From the NCBI GenBank assembly GCA_024399115.1, contig JAKSHZ010000016.1, forward strand, positions 1 through 38,368: a stretch of 38,368 nt of DNA, read 5' to 3'. The position numbers were made by a program, and so were the translations under genes. Positions within the stretch are counted from its first letter, which is position 1, and every line of letters begins with the position of its first letter. The notes beneath the pieces were generated by a model. That model was not told where the DNA came from. It was given only the letters and a program-made list of their open reading frames with translations, and did not search any database. Positions 25,400 through 31,083 of the stretch are shown here, piece by piece. Source of the stretch: Bacilli bacterium. GTDB lineage: Bacteria > Bacillota_I > Bacilli_A > RFN20 > CAG-826.

Positions 25400-26158
25400 A
25401 TGTCAGAGGTCAAGTGGATTAAGATAGCAACAGATATCTTTGATGATGAGAAGATACTGTTGATAGAGAGCCTTCCTGAATCAGATAGCTTGATAGTTAT
25501 ATGGTTTAAGCTGCTCTCATTTGCAGGGAAGAGCAATAACAACGGTGTTTTTATGATGTCAAATAAAGTGCCTTATACAGATGAAATGCTTGCTACAATT
25601 TTCAGGCGTAACATAAATACTGTTCGTCTTGCATTACAAACATTTGAAGCGTTTGGAATGATTGAAAGATATGATGATGTAATTACTATTCCTAATTGGG
25701 ATAAGCACCAAAACGTTGATGGTATGCAGAAAATCAAAGAGCAGACTCGTAAAAGAGTCGCTGAGTACAGGCAAAGACAAAAATTGATGCTTGGTGATGG
25801 TAACGTTACAGGTAACGTTACAGTAACGGAGTGTAACGGAACAGATAAAGAAGAAGATAAAGATAAGAATAAGAATATATATTTAGACGAGTTTGATTCT
25901 CTTTGGAATCTATATCCTAACAAGAAGGGTAAAGCTAACGCTGAAAAGTCTTATATCAAAGCAAGAAAGCAAGGTACTACTTATGAAGAGGTAAAAGCAG
26001 GCATTGAGTCTTATAAGAAATACATAGATATCAATAAAACTCAGCAGCAGTACATTAAACACGGTAGCACTTGGTTTAATCAAAAGGCTTGGGAAGATTC
26101 ATATGAAACAGGCTCAGAAATAATAACAGCCGATAGCATTACTGCTTTTGATATTTAG
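25400..26158 (+). CDS. Replisome organizer (DnaD-like initiator)
   Basis: A 252-residue protein; ATG 25400 follows AAAGGAG, so the upstream in-frame start at 25361 is rejected. The N-terminal 110 residues match the phage replisome-organizer domain (VKWIKIATDIFDDEKILLIE, then IWFKLLSFAGKSNNNGVF), a winged helix that binds the origin. Residues 134-143 (GNVTGNVTVT) are encoded by DNA repeats that are probably the origin itself. The C-terminal domain (LWNLYPNKKGKANAEKSY, then TWFNQKAWED) is DnaD-like. It would bind the origin and bring in the helicase loader encoded next. Confidence 0.9.
   Translation: MSEVKWIKIATDIFDDEKILLIESLPESDSLIVIWFKLLSFAGKSNNNGVFMMSNKVPYTDEMLATIFRRNINTVRLALQTFEAFGMIERYDDVITIPNWDKHQNVDGMQKIKEQTRKRVAEYRQRQKLMLGDGNVTGNVTVTECNGTDKEEDKDKNKNIYLDEFDSLWNLYPNKKGKANAEKSYIKARKQGTTYEEVKAGIESYKKYIDINKTQQQYIKHGSTWFNQKAWEDSYETGSEIITADSITAFDI
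25799..25885. other. Probable replication origin: iterons and AT-rich tract inside the replisome organizer gene
   Basis: Two exact tandem copies of GGTAACGTTACA (25799-25810 and 25811-25822), each containing the palindrome TAACGTTA, are followed by two partial copies with GTAACGGA and TGTAACGGAACA. An A-rich tract with almost no C (from about 25843 to 25885) then resembles a DNA unwinding element. In several Firmicutes phages the initiator's binding sites lie inside its own gene in this way. Not tested here. Confidence 0.7.
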
Positions 26159-26170
26159 GGGGGGATAAAG

Positions 26171-26980
26171 ATGCAAAAAATAGGTGAAGAGATTAAGAAA
26201 ATGTTTCCTGATATGCAGGAAGTAACAGCAGAAGATTTATTGAAAATGAGGGTAGATAGCTTCAATGATGAAGAAGGCAATCTAAAGGGCATAAATTGCC
26301 CTTTATGTAAGAACAAGGGGCAAATTATGAAGATTAGATATAACGAGCTCTATGATTATAACGAGGAATATTTGAAAGAGTGTGAATGTGTAGCAAGAAG
26401 AAAAATACTAAGGCACGCTAAGAACTCAGGGCTCGGCGAGTATTTAAACAAGACATTTGACGATTATAAGGCCGCTGAAGAGTGGCAGCAGATAGTCAAG
26501 GATAAGGCTGAAAGATATGTTAAATCTGAAGGCAACGAGTGGTTTATAATGCTCGGACAATCAGGAGCGGGAAAGACCTTACTCTGTTCTATAATCTCCA
26601 ATGAGTTCCTAATGAAACAAAATCGTAAAGTTATATATGTTACTTGGACAGATTTTATAAGCAGAATTAAAAGAGATATGATGAGTGACAATGCTCAATC
26701 TGTTACTGAATATTTAGATAAGATTAAGAACGCTGATATACTCTTCATTGACGAGCTGCTGAAGAAGTACAATGAAACAGATTTACGTTATGTCATTGAA
26801 ATTATCAATTACAGGTATATTAACAATTTAAAGACAATAGTAACAAGCGAAAGAAGCGTTACAGAGCTGTTGGATATAGATGAAGCCACAATGGGTAGAA
26901 TGATAGAACTTGCAGGTCAGTTTATCATTAATATACCTAAAGACCGTAAGAAAAATTATAGGATAAGAGGAATTATGTGA
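26171..26980 (+). CDS. DnaC/DnaI-like helicase loader (AAA+ ATPase)
   Basis: A 269-residue protein with a zinc-finger region near the N-terminus (CPLCKNKG at 43-50 and CEC at 71-73) and an AAA+ core: Walker A GQSGAGKT (129-136) and Walker B LFIDE (191-195), then a sensor-like TIVTSERS. This arrangement is that of DnaI/DnaC-type loaders, which place the host replicative helicase on DNA. It follows the initiator gene by 12 bases. No helicase, primase or polymerase gene is present, so the phage relies on the host replisome. Confidence 0.9.
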   Translation: MQKIGEEIKKMFPDMQEVTAEDLLKMRVDSFNDEEGNLKGINCPLCKNKGQIMKIRYNELYDYNEEYLKECECVARRKILRHAKNSGLGEYLNKTFDDYKAAEEWQQIVKDKAERYVKSEGNEWFIMLGQSGAGKTLLCSIISNEFLMKQNRKVIYVTWTDFISRIKRDMMSDNAQSVTEYLDKIKNADILFIDELLKKYNETDLRYVIEIINYRYINNLKTIVTSERSVTELLDIDEATMGRMIELAGQFIINIPKDRKKNYRIRGIM

Positions 26981-26991
26981 GGTGTGATTTT

Positions 26992-27297
26992 ATGGCAAGA
27001 TATATTGATTTAGACAAATACGTTAAATTTGAAACTGACACAATGGCTTATGATATGTGTTCATCAATAAACAACGATTATTGTCAACTCCACGATTGTG
27101 TTGAATGCTTCTATGACAATTTTAACGGTGCTGAAGATGTAAGACCGGTAATTCACGCAAAGTGGGAATTGAAATGTGGTGATAGCATATTTAACACTAT
27201 CGTTTGTTCAAACTGTTTAAGTTCAATGCAAATGTCAAATACAAAGTTCCCAAAATATTGCTCTAATTGTGGTGCAATAATGGATTTAAAGGAGTGA
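26992..27297 (+). CDS. Cysteine-rich mosaic protein 1 (MARYIDxDKY family)
   Basis: A 101-residue protein; ATG 26992 has a GAGGTG site, while the in-frame GTG at 26977 overlaps the loader's stop. N-terminus MARYIDLDKYVKF is shared with the gene at 27582. A Cys-rich middle (CQLHDCVECFYD) is followed by VIHAKWELKCG and a zinc ribbon with CSNCLS and CSNCG, shared with the gene at 27302. Such proteins are common and unexplained in gut phages. Probably metal-binding. Confidence 0.7.
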   Translation: MARYIDLDKYVKFETDTMAYDMCSSINNDYCQLHDCVECFYDNFNGAEDVRPVIHAKWELKCGDSIFNTIVCSNCLSSMQMSNTKFPKYCSNCGAIMDLKE

Positions 27298-27301
27298 TTT
27301 T

Positions 27302-27577
27302 ATGCTTTGTGATACTTGTATCCATAACACAGAGTATGACACCTGTTACAACCAAAACGAAATAGCAAACTTTGAAGATTGGATAAACGAATTTGGTTGC
27401 CAAGAATTTGACAGTAAGGACAATTATCAAAAAGTAATTCACGCCAAATGGGAAGAGTTAATAAATAGTATTTATTTAGACCCTCGTATGATATGTTCAA
27501 ATTGTGGTAACATTTCCACCCCATTAAGTAGTTGGATATATTGCCCATACTGTGGTGCAACAATGGATAAGGAGTAA
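27302..27577 (+). CDS. Cysteine-rich mosaic protein 2
   Basis: A 91-residue protein with the AAGGAGTGATTTT element before its ATG. The N-terminus (MLCDTCIHNTEYDTCYN) is a different Cys module from its neighbours, but the C-terminal half, VIHAKWEEL then CSNCGN and CPYCGATMDKE, is a diverged copy of the C-terminal half of the gene at 26992. The set appears to have evolved by duplication and swapping of halves. Confidence 0.7.
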   Translation: MLCDTCIHNTEYDTCYNQNEIANFEDWINEFGCQEFDSKDNYQKVIHAKWEELINSIYLDPRMICSNCGNISTPLSSWIYCPYCGATMDKE

Positions 27578-27581
27578 TTAA

Positions 27582-28040
27582 ATGGCAAGATACATTGATA
27601 TTGATAAATATAAGAATTTTGGGTGCGGTAATTTTTTTGGTGATTGCCAATTAATTAAAAAAGATTTTAGTTGTATTGACTGTTATTATTCTGATGGCGG
27701 TAAAGAAGATGTAGTACCAACAATTCATTGTAGCGACTGCAAACATTATGAGCGTGATGCAAATATATGCTTGAATGAAAAGGTTGATTTTATCGTGTAC
27801 TTCAACGAAACTCTAAAACCAACAGAACATTTTTGTTCATTGGCAGAAAAAAGGAGTGATTTTATGACCATTAAAGAGTGTGAAGAACGTAAGACGGTAT
27901 ACGAAAAGTATCTCAAGATGCAGGAATTTCGCATAGAGCCTGAAGATATACCGTTAATTAGGTTAGCAATTATTAGAAGTTTAGCCATTGAAAAATTTAA
28001 TATTTTAGATTTAAAAACAAGTGAAATAGTGGAGGAGTGA
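27582..28040 (+). CDS. Cysteine-rich mosaic protein 3, apparently fused to the following small gene
   Basis: A 152-residue ORF. Residues 1-92 are a Cys-rich protein of the MARYIDIDKY family (CQLIKKDFSCIDCYY, then CSDCKHYERDANICL and HFCSLAEK). Residues 95-152 are unrelated and start at an internal ATG (27864) that has its own AAAAAAGGAG site. The element AAGGAGTGATTTTATG between them is the same one that elsewhere in this genome contains the upstream gene's KE-stop codons. Here the run of six A at 27847-27852 puts that TGA (27857-27859) out of frame; one more A would restore an AEKKE ending. So this is probably two genes joined by a one-base loss or sequencing error. Confidence 0.6.
   Translation: MARYIDIDKYKNFGCGNFFGDCQLIKKDFSCIDCYYSDGGKEDVVPTIHCSDCKHYERDANICLNEKVDFIVYFNETLKPTEHFCSLAEKRSDFMTIKECEERKTVYEKYLKMQEFRIEPEDIPLIRLAIIRSLAIEKFNILDLKTSEIVEE
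27864..28040 (+). CDS. Small helical protein, internal start within the fused ORF
   Basis: A 58-residue product (MTIKECEERKTVYEKYLKM..., ending SEIVEE) in frame with the gene at 27582. AAAAAAGGAG lies 7-8 bases before its ATG, so it can be translated on its own. All-helical, charged, no recognised family. Likely the original separate gene. Confidence 0.55.
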   Translation: MTIKECEERKTVYEKYLKMQEFRIEPEDIPLIRLAIIRSLAIEKFNILDLKTSEIVEE

Positions 28041-28044
28041 TTTT

Positions 28045-28248
28045 GTGATTGGCTCAAATGGATATACAATCCAACAGGTTGTTGATTCAAACAAAATTGT
28101 AATTGGATTGCCACAGACTAAAAGCACGCTGACAAACACGAATTTAAAAACTTCTGACAGAAAGCAAGAGTTAGATATTGGTGAACTGTTTTCAATTTTA
28201 GAATTAGTTATGATATTGTTTGAAGGGAATAATATTTATGATTTATGA
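28045..28248 (+). CDS. Small protein with GTG start, unknown function
   Basis: A 67-residue protein with GTG 28045 behind GGAGGAG. The first ~30 residues (NGYTIQQVVDSNKIVIGLPQ) are beta-like, and the C-terminal half is more hydrophobic (ELFSILELVMILFEGN). It overlaps the next gene by 11 bases. No family recognised. Confidence 0.55.
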   Translation: MIGSNGYTIQQVVDSNKIVIGLPQTKSTLTNTNLKTSDRKQELDIGELFSILELVMILFEGNNIYDL

Positions 28249-28654
28249 AGAATATGCAGCACTTCAGAAAAAATACTATGCAGCTCAAAAGAACTACGAA
28301 GAACTATTAGATAAAAAAGAAGAGCTCTTTATCAGAACTCAACCAAGTGCAATAGATTATTCAAAAGATGCTGTCGCAGGCGGCTCAACAGGAGATTCAT
28401 TTACTGATTATATCTCGGCCAAAGATAAGCTAAGATTAGATGAACGCCTTGCTGAAGCCCTGAACATTATGACTGAAAGAATGATTTTGCTTGACAGTAA
28501 AGAAGAAGAATTACGCTCAAGCAAAGATTGGTATGACGTTATCTATGTGTGTAGATTCTTAGATAGATATTCTATTAGCAAGATAGAGCGTACCGTACCT
28601 TACTCAAGAAGTCAAATCTACAATATCCTGCAAAAGATAAGAACAAAAATATAA
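28238..28654 (+). CDS. ArpU/RinA-like (DUF1492-type) late transcription regulator
   Basis: A 138-residue protein; ATG 28238 is used, since the upstream TTG at 28220 is weak. The N-terminus is a coiled coil (about 1-35) followed by a conserved-looking VAGGSTGDSFTDY segment. The C-terminal ~40 residues hold a sigma-region-4-like helix-turn-helix (YSISKIERTVPYSRSQIYNI). Proteins of this type activate late genes in Firmicutes phages and lie last in the early operon, before packaging genes. Its target would be in the region 30200-30700. It is followed by a strong terminator. Confidence 0.8.
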   Translation: MIYEEYAALQKKYYAAQKNYEELLDKKEELFIRTQPSAIDYSKDAVAGGSTGDSFTDYISAKDKLRLDERLAEALNIMTERMILLDSKEEELRSSKDWYDVIYVCRFLDRYSISKIERTVPYSRSQIYNILQKIRTKI

Positions 28655-28659
28655 AAGAA

Positions 28660-28684
28660 AAGAGCCTGCTAAAAACAGGCTCTT
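28660..28684. terminator. Bidirectional terminator between converging operons
   Basis: AAGAGCCTG (28660-28668) pairs perfectly with CAGGCTCTT (28676-28684) around a 7-base loop. The leftward side is followed by TTTCTTTTAT on the minus strand, and the rightward side by a T-rich stretch. It lies six bases after the ArpU-like gene and four bases after the last leftward gene, so it serves both. Confidence 0.9.
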
Positions 28685-28687
28685 AAT

Positions 28688-28807
28688 TTATTTAAGTTTC
28701 TTTTTTATGTACTGCTTCATTACTGTTTCAAACTCTATAAGTTCATCTTCGTGAAGTGTTCCATAGGCTAATAATAAAACTATCAATACTTCAATAATGT
28801 AAATCAT
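28688..28807 (-). CDS. 39-residue membrane peptide
   Basis: A 39-residue protein with AAAGGAG eight bases before its ATG. The N-terminal half is hydrophobic (MIYIIEVLIVLLLAYG), one membrane span. The C-terminal half is amphipathic, with acidic residues (HEDELIEFE) then a basic end (YIKKKLK). Last gene of the leftward operon, ending at the shared terminator. The form suits a membrane-acting peptide, but no function is known. Confidence 0.65.
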   Translation of the reverse strand: MIYIIEVLIVLLLAYGTLHEDELIEFETVMKQYIKKKLK

Positions 28808-28812
28808 AATTA

Positions 28813-29025
28813 TTACTCCTTTGGTATTGTTCTAATAACAATAATGTTGTTATCTGTGAATATAACGTCTACTGTGTTGTTACCGTACCAATATAACATT
28901 TTCTTAAACCATTCAGTTCCAACGTTGCCTTCCCATAAGATTTCATCATTTACAAATAATTGGGCCTGTGTAACTTTTACAGGCTGTCCGTGATTTAATT
29001 GTTTTGATAATGTTCTTAGTGTCAT
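28813..29025 (-). CDS. Small early protein with MTLR start (family of 29187-29408)
   Basis: A 70-residue protein; ATG at 29025 has GAGGAGG before it (the TTG at 29031 is rejected). The start MTLRTLSKQ and the end (VDVIFTDNNIIVIRTIPKE) match the layout of the 73-residue protein at 29187 (MTLREFLKD ... LKFWFDNDGIVVIII), so the two are probably diverged paralogs: helix first, then a beta-sheet with aromatic residues (LYWYGNN). Function unknown. Confidence 0.7.
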   Translation of the reverse strand: MTLRTLSKQLNHGQPVKVTQAQLFVNDEILWEGNVGTEWFKKMLYWYGNNTVDVIFTDNNIIVIRTIPKE

Positions 29026-29027
29026 AA

Positions 29028-29168
29028 TCAAACCTCCTCAATTCTTGAAACCATAATAAAATAATTATTCATAAATTCAAGTACCTCTCCAGGTGTTTCA
29101 AAATATTTGTATTTAATTAATAATGAGTCAAAACCAACAATGTTAGTATATGTTACTTTGTACTTCAT
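29028..29168 (-). CDS. 46-residue early protein, unknown
   Basis: A 46-residue protein beginning MKYKVTYTNIVGFDS, with AAAGGAGG before its ATG. It has two short beta strands and one helix (PGEVLEFMNNYF). Its stop overlaps the spacing region of the next gene, 2 bases away. Too small for a family assignment. Confidence 0.65.
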   Translation of the reverse strand: MKYKVTYTNIVGFDSLLIKYKYFETPGEVLEFMNNYFIMVSRIEEV

Positions 29169-29186
29169 AATCTTAACCTCCTTTTC

Positions 29187-29408
29187 TTAATCGTGGTTGC
29201 TAATAATGATAACTACAATGCCATCATTGTCAAACCAAAACTTTAACACACGCCTGTTTTTCAGCTCGCCATTTGTATATCTTAAAAATGCTTGACGGTC
29301 CATTCTGCCATTAAATGTGTACTCAGGTGCATCATCATCAGTATCTTCCATAATAAATAACCAACTGTCTAATTGAACGTGGTCTTTTAAAAATTCTCTT
29401 AATGTCAT
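29187..29408 (-). CDS. Small early protein with MTLR start (paralog of 28813-29025)
   Basis: A 73-residue protein with an AAAGGAG site. Contains MTLREFLKDHVQLDSW, an acidic loop (MEDTDDDAPEY), and a C-terminal beta part (LKFWFDNDGIVVIII). Layout as in the 70-residue protein nearer the terminator. It is preceded by one copy of the repeated GCGGT hairpin (29428-29455), which may control its translation. Confidence 0.7.
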   Translation of the reverse strand: MTLREFLKDHVQLDSWLFIMEDTDDDAPEYTFNGRMDRQAFLRYTNGELKNRRVLKFWFDNDGIVVIIISNHD

Positions 29409-29427
29409 AATCTTTAACTCCTTTCGA

Positions 29428-29455
29428 GCGGTTTTTAAGGATTACCGCAAACCTG
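29428..29455 (-). promoter_or_regulatory. Repeated hairpin element, copy 1
   Basis: On the minus strand GCGGT (29448-29444) can pair with ACCGC (29432-29428). The 28-base element matches the one at 29854-29882 except in the loop: both share AAAACCGC, GGAT (plus-strand sense) and CAGG(G)TTTGCGGT. In each case the hairpin ends just before the ribosome binding site of a leftward gene. It may control translation or mark an RNA processing site. Confidence 0.65.
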
Positions 29456-29464
29456 TTTCACTAA

Positions 29465-29605
29465 TTAATATAATTCCAAAAGAGATTTGAAATATTTCAT
29501 TTCTTTTTCCGCCTTTTTGCCTCCTTTGATGTTTCCTTGTTTATACTGATATATTGCCTCGTCTTTGCACTTTTCAATGATTTGCTCTAATTCTTTTACT
29601 GTCAT
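29465..29605 (-). CDS. 46-residue basic helical protein
   Basis: A 46-residue protein with AAAAGGAG before its ATG. Start MTVKELEQIIEKCKDE is helical; the middle (YKQGNIKGGKKAEKEMKYF) is basic. No family recognised. Downstream of it comes the repeated hairpin of the next gene. Confidence 0.65.
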   Translation of the reverse strand: MTVKELEQIIEKCKDEAIYQYKQGNIKGGKKAEKEMKYFKSLLELY

Positions 29606-29620
29606 AATGCTTAACTCCTT

Positions 29621-29836
29621 TTATCTAATAAAAATGTTTTTTCTGTTTTTAATTACTTCATAGCGAGTATATGGCTTACCGTTTGCATTTACTCTATAGA
29701 TTTTATTTGCGGTAATTATGTGTTTTGCTCTATTTGATATATAATAGCCTTTTATTTTTTCATCTGTTTCACTTGTTATTATAAAGTCATATGTGTGCTT
29801 GTGGTTTCCGCTATTTGATATTATTGTTACCTTCAT
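29621..29836 (-). CDS. Small basic early protein, unknown
   Basis: A 71-residue protein. ATG 29836 lies behind GAAAGG and just after the second copy of the repeated hairpin; the longer reading from 29956 would run through that hairpin and the previous gene and is rejected. It is beta-rich and basic (MKVTIISNSGNHKHTYDF, YISNRAKHIITANKIYRV) and ends RYEVIKNRKNIFIR. It may be a small nucleic-acid-binding protein; there is no clear family. Confidence 0.7.
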   Translation of the reverse strand: MKVTIISNSGNHKHTYDFIITSETDEKIKGYYISNRAKHIITANKIYRVNANGKPYTRYEVIKNRKNIFIR

Positions 29837-29853
29837 ATGTTTACCTTTCAAAT

Positions 29854-29882
29854 GCGGTTTTGTGGGATAACCGCAAACCCTG
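29854..29882 (-). promoter_or_regulatory. Repeated hairpin element, copy 2
   Basis: On the minus strand GCGGTT (29874-29869) pairs with AACCGC (29859-29854) around a 9-base loop, one base pair longer than copy 1. The sequence is nearly the same as 29428-29455. It lies between the stop of the first leftward gene and the GAAAGG site of the second. Confidence 0.65.
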
Positions 29883-29886
29883 ATTG

Positions 29887-30072
29887 TTATTCTCCGTGAG
29901 ATATCTTGCTGTATGTTTCCCAATCTATCAAGGTTACATTTTTGCAACCTAACCAATTGTTCTCAACCATTTTTCTTGCATTGTTGTAACACTTTTTGAT
30001 TTCTGCGAAATCGTCTGACATTTGTACCTTCTGTGTTCCGTCTGTGAAATTAATAACTACTTCGTATCTCAT
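29887..30072 (-). CDS. First protein of the leftward operon, unknown
   Basis: A 61-residue protein with a strong AAAGGAG site, right after the leader hairpin of promoter module B. N-terminal beta hairpin (MRYEVVINFTDGTQKVQM) followed by helix (DDFAEIKKCYNNARKMVE) and a short strand (NVTLIDWETY). Being first in the operon it is probably among the earliest made. No function recognised; an anti-host or anti-defence role is possible only from position and size. Confidence 0.7.
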   Translation of the reverse strand: MRYEVVINFTDGTQKVQMSDDFAEIKKCYNNARKMVENNWLGCKNVTLIDWETYSKISHGE

Positions 30073-30081
30073 TGTTTATTA

Positions 30082-30187
30082 CTCCTTTCGTGAGGCTGTG
30101 TGCCTCTCTGTGTCTATTACGATACGCTCTTTTGCAGCTGCTTTCAATTCGCAAAATGACCAATGTTTCAGAAAATTTATTGTGCAA
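30082..30187 (-). promoter_or_regulatory. Early promoter/leader module, copy B (leftward operon)
   Basis: Minus-strand counterpart of 18609-18718. TTGCACAA is at 30187-30180, TTTTGCGAATTGAAA at 30156-30142, CGAAAGGAG at 30090-30082. -35 TTGAAA (30147-30142), 17-base spacer, -10 TATCGT (30124-30119). The transcript would begin near 30112 and form a hairpin GAGGC-ACACA-GCCTC (30106-30092). The stem differs from the GGAAC/GTTCC stem of copy A yet pairs perfectly, which supports a conserved RNA structure. Confidence 0.75.
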
Positions 30188-30200
30188 ATTGCTAAATGCC

Positions 30201-30300
30201 CTTGATAGTGGACAAAATTGGACTTTTATTATGCTAATATAATAATAAGGACAGATGAAATCCTCCAATCCATTTGTCATTTTTTGCACTCCTTTTAAAT
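30201..30300. promoter_or_regulatory. AT-rich region with candidate promoters on both strands
   Basis: On the plus strand there is a perfect -10 hexamer TATAAT (30238-30243), but its best -35 (TTGGAC, 30218-30223) is only 14 bases away; TAATAA at 30240-30245 gives a 16-base spacer. It would start a transcript near 30250 leading into the structured region. On the minus strand TTGGAG (30268-30263) and TATTAT (30244-30239) are 18 bases apart. No gene is confidently placed here. Late promoters under an ArpU-type activator may lack a good -35. Confidence 0.4.
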
Positions 30301-30690
30301 TAAGACCGAGCCCCTGACGGTCAGTAAATATATCAGGGGACTTTTGTTGTGAACAATTTGCCGAGCTTGTGTTTGAATGCTGCGATTAAGTTCAACGCTG
30401 CACAAGGGAGATTACACAGGAGATTGCATCAGTAGTGTGTATGAGAAATGGCCGACGGGCTGAACAGAGATTTGACGGGCTTTGCTCTGTTATTAATTAC
30501 GGTTATCAAAACCTAACAGGTTTGTGTAGGGAGAGCTGTTCCATTAGCAGCTTTCCCTTAGTTTTATTAAACAGAACTCTCTTCGTTATGCTTACGGTGG
30601 TACGGTTAAGCTCATTACTTTACTGTTAAATTGGTAAGAAACGTATCGGTGTACAACGAGGTTTTTCGGACGGAGAGTTGATTGAATAAT
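30301..30690 (+). ncRNA. Densely paired region before terminase: candidate structured RNA or long leader
   Basis: No credible gene in 390 bases. Plus-strand pairings, in order: an H-type pseudoknot (30304-30339); CTTGTG/CACAAG (30366-30371, 30401-30406) enclosing TTGAA/TTCAA; TACACA/TGTGTA (30413-30418, 30436-30441); AACAGAG/CTCTGTT (30463-30469, 30485-30491); AAACCT/AGGTTT (30509-30514, 30518-30523); GGGAGAGCTG/CAGCTTTCCC (30529-30538, 30548-30557) followed by T-rich bases, perhaps a terminator; and AACTCTC/GAGAGTT (30575-30581, 30673-30679) closing a 105-base domain. GACGGGC occurs twice (30454, 30474). It may be a separate RNA of about 320 bases, a leader of the late mRNA, and/or the packaging start site. 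Pairings were found by eye. Confidence 0.5.
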
Positions 30691-30705
30691 TAAGGTGGTG
30701 AGATT

Positions 30706-31083
30706 ATGAGAGGAAAGAAAAGAACTCCTGAAGATATATATGCAATTATGGTAAGCTATGCTACTACTCATAGCTATATGGAAACTTCTAAGCAGCTTGA
30801 TATTCCTGTGGCTACGGTAAAAAAGATAGTTGATGAGAATATTGAGAAAGAAGAGTTTAAAAAACTTTGTAATGAAAAGAAGGAAGAATTTGTTACTCGT
30901 GCAGATAGAATCATAGAGAAGGCTATGAAACGCTTAGAGAACGAGATAGAAGCAGCAGATAGTATTCCTGTTAATAATCTCTCTACTGTTATAGGAACTC
31001 TCTACGATAAACGTGCTCTTGCTAAGGGCGACCCTACAAGTAATGAAGCAGTAACAATTAGAGTTGAATTAACTGATGAGTAA
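30706..31083 (+). CDS. terS: Terminase small subunit
   Basis: A 125-residue protein with AAGGTGGTGAG before its ATG. The N-terminal helix-turn-helix (ETSKQLDIPVATVKKIVDEN, about 26-45) would recognise the packaging site. A helical oligomerisation part follows (about 50-90). It overlaps the large subunit gene by 8 bases, the usual arrangement. The packaging recognition site is often near or inside terS; the structured region just upstream is a candidate. Confidence 0.88.
   Translation: MRGKKRTPEDIYAIMVSYATTHSYMETSKQLDIPVATVKKIVDENIEKEEFKKLCNEKKEEFVTRADRIIEKAMKRLENEIEAADSIPVNNLSTVIGTLYDKRALAKGDPTSNEAVTIRVELTDE

Noticed and set aside
29187..30072. Longer upstream starts for leftward genes (for example 29956 for the gene ending at 29621).
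   Set aside because: They would run through the repeated hairpin and the neighbouring gene, while internal ATGs have proper ribosome binding sites.
30050..30280. Leftward ORF starting at 30280 behind AAAAGGAG (76 residues, MTNGLEDFICPYY...).
   Set aside because: The ribosome binding site is good, but the ORF runs through promoter module B, its leader hairpin and the start of the first leftward gene, and the later residues look random. It could be a short leader peptide or gene remnant; I cannot support it as a gene.
30435..30629. Rightward 64-residue ORF in the structured region.
   Set aside because: It lacks a ribosome binding site, its composition is Cys/Ser/Leu/Arg-rich and random-looking, and it crosses several perfect hairpins. 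The region is better explained as non-coding.
30250..30690. A phi29-type packaging RNA in the region upstream of terminase.
   Set aside because: Packaging RNAs of that class work with phi29-type ATPases; here the large terminase is a PBSX-type enzyme with its own nuclease domain and a small subunit.
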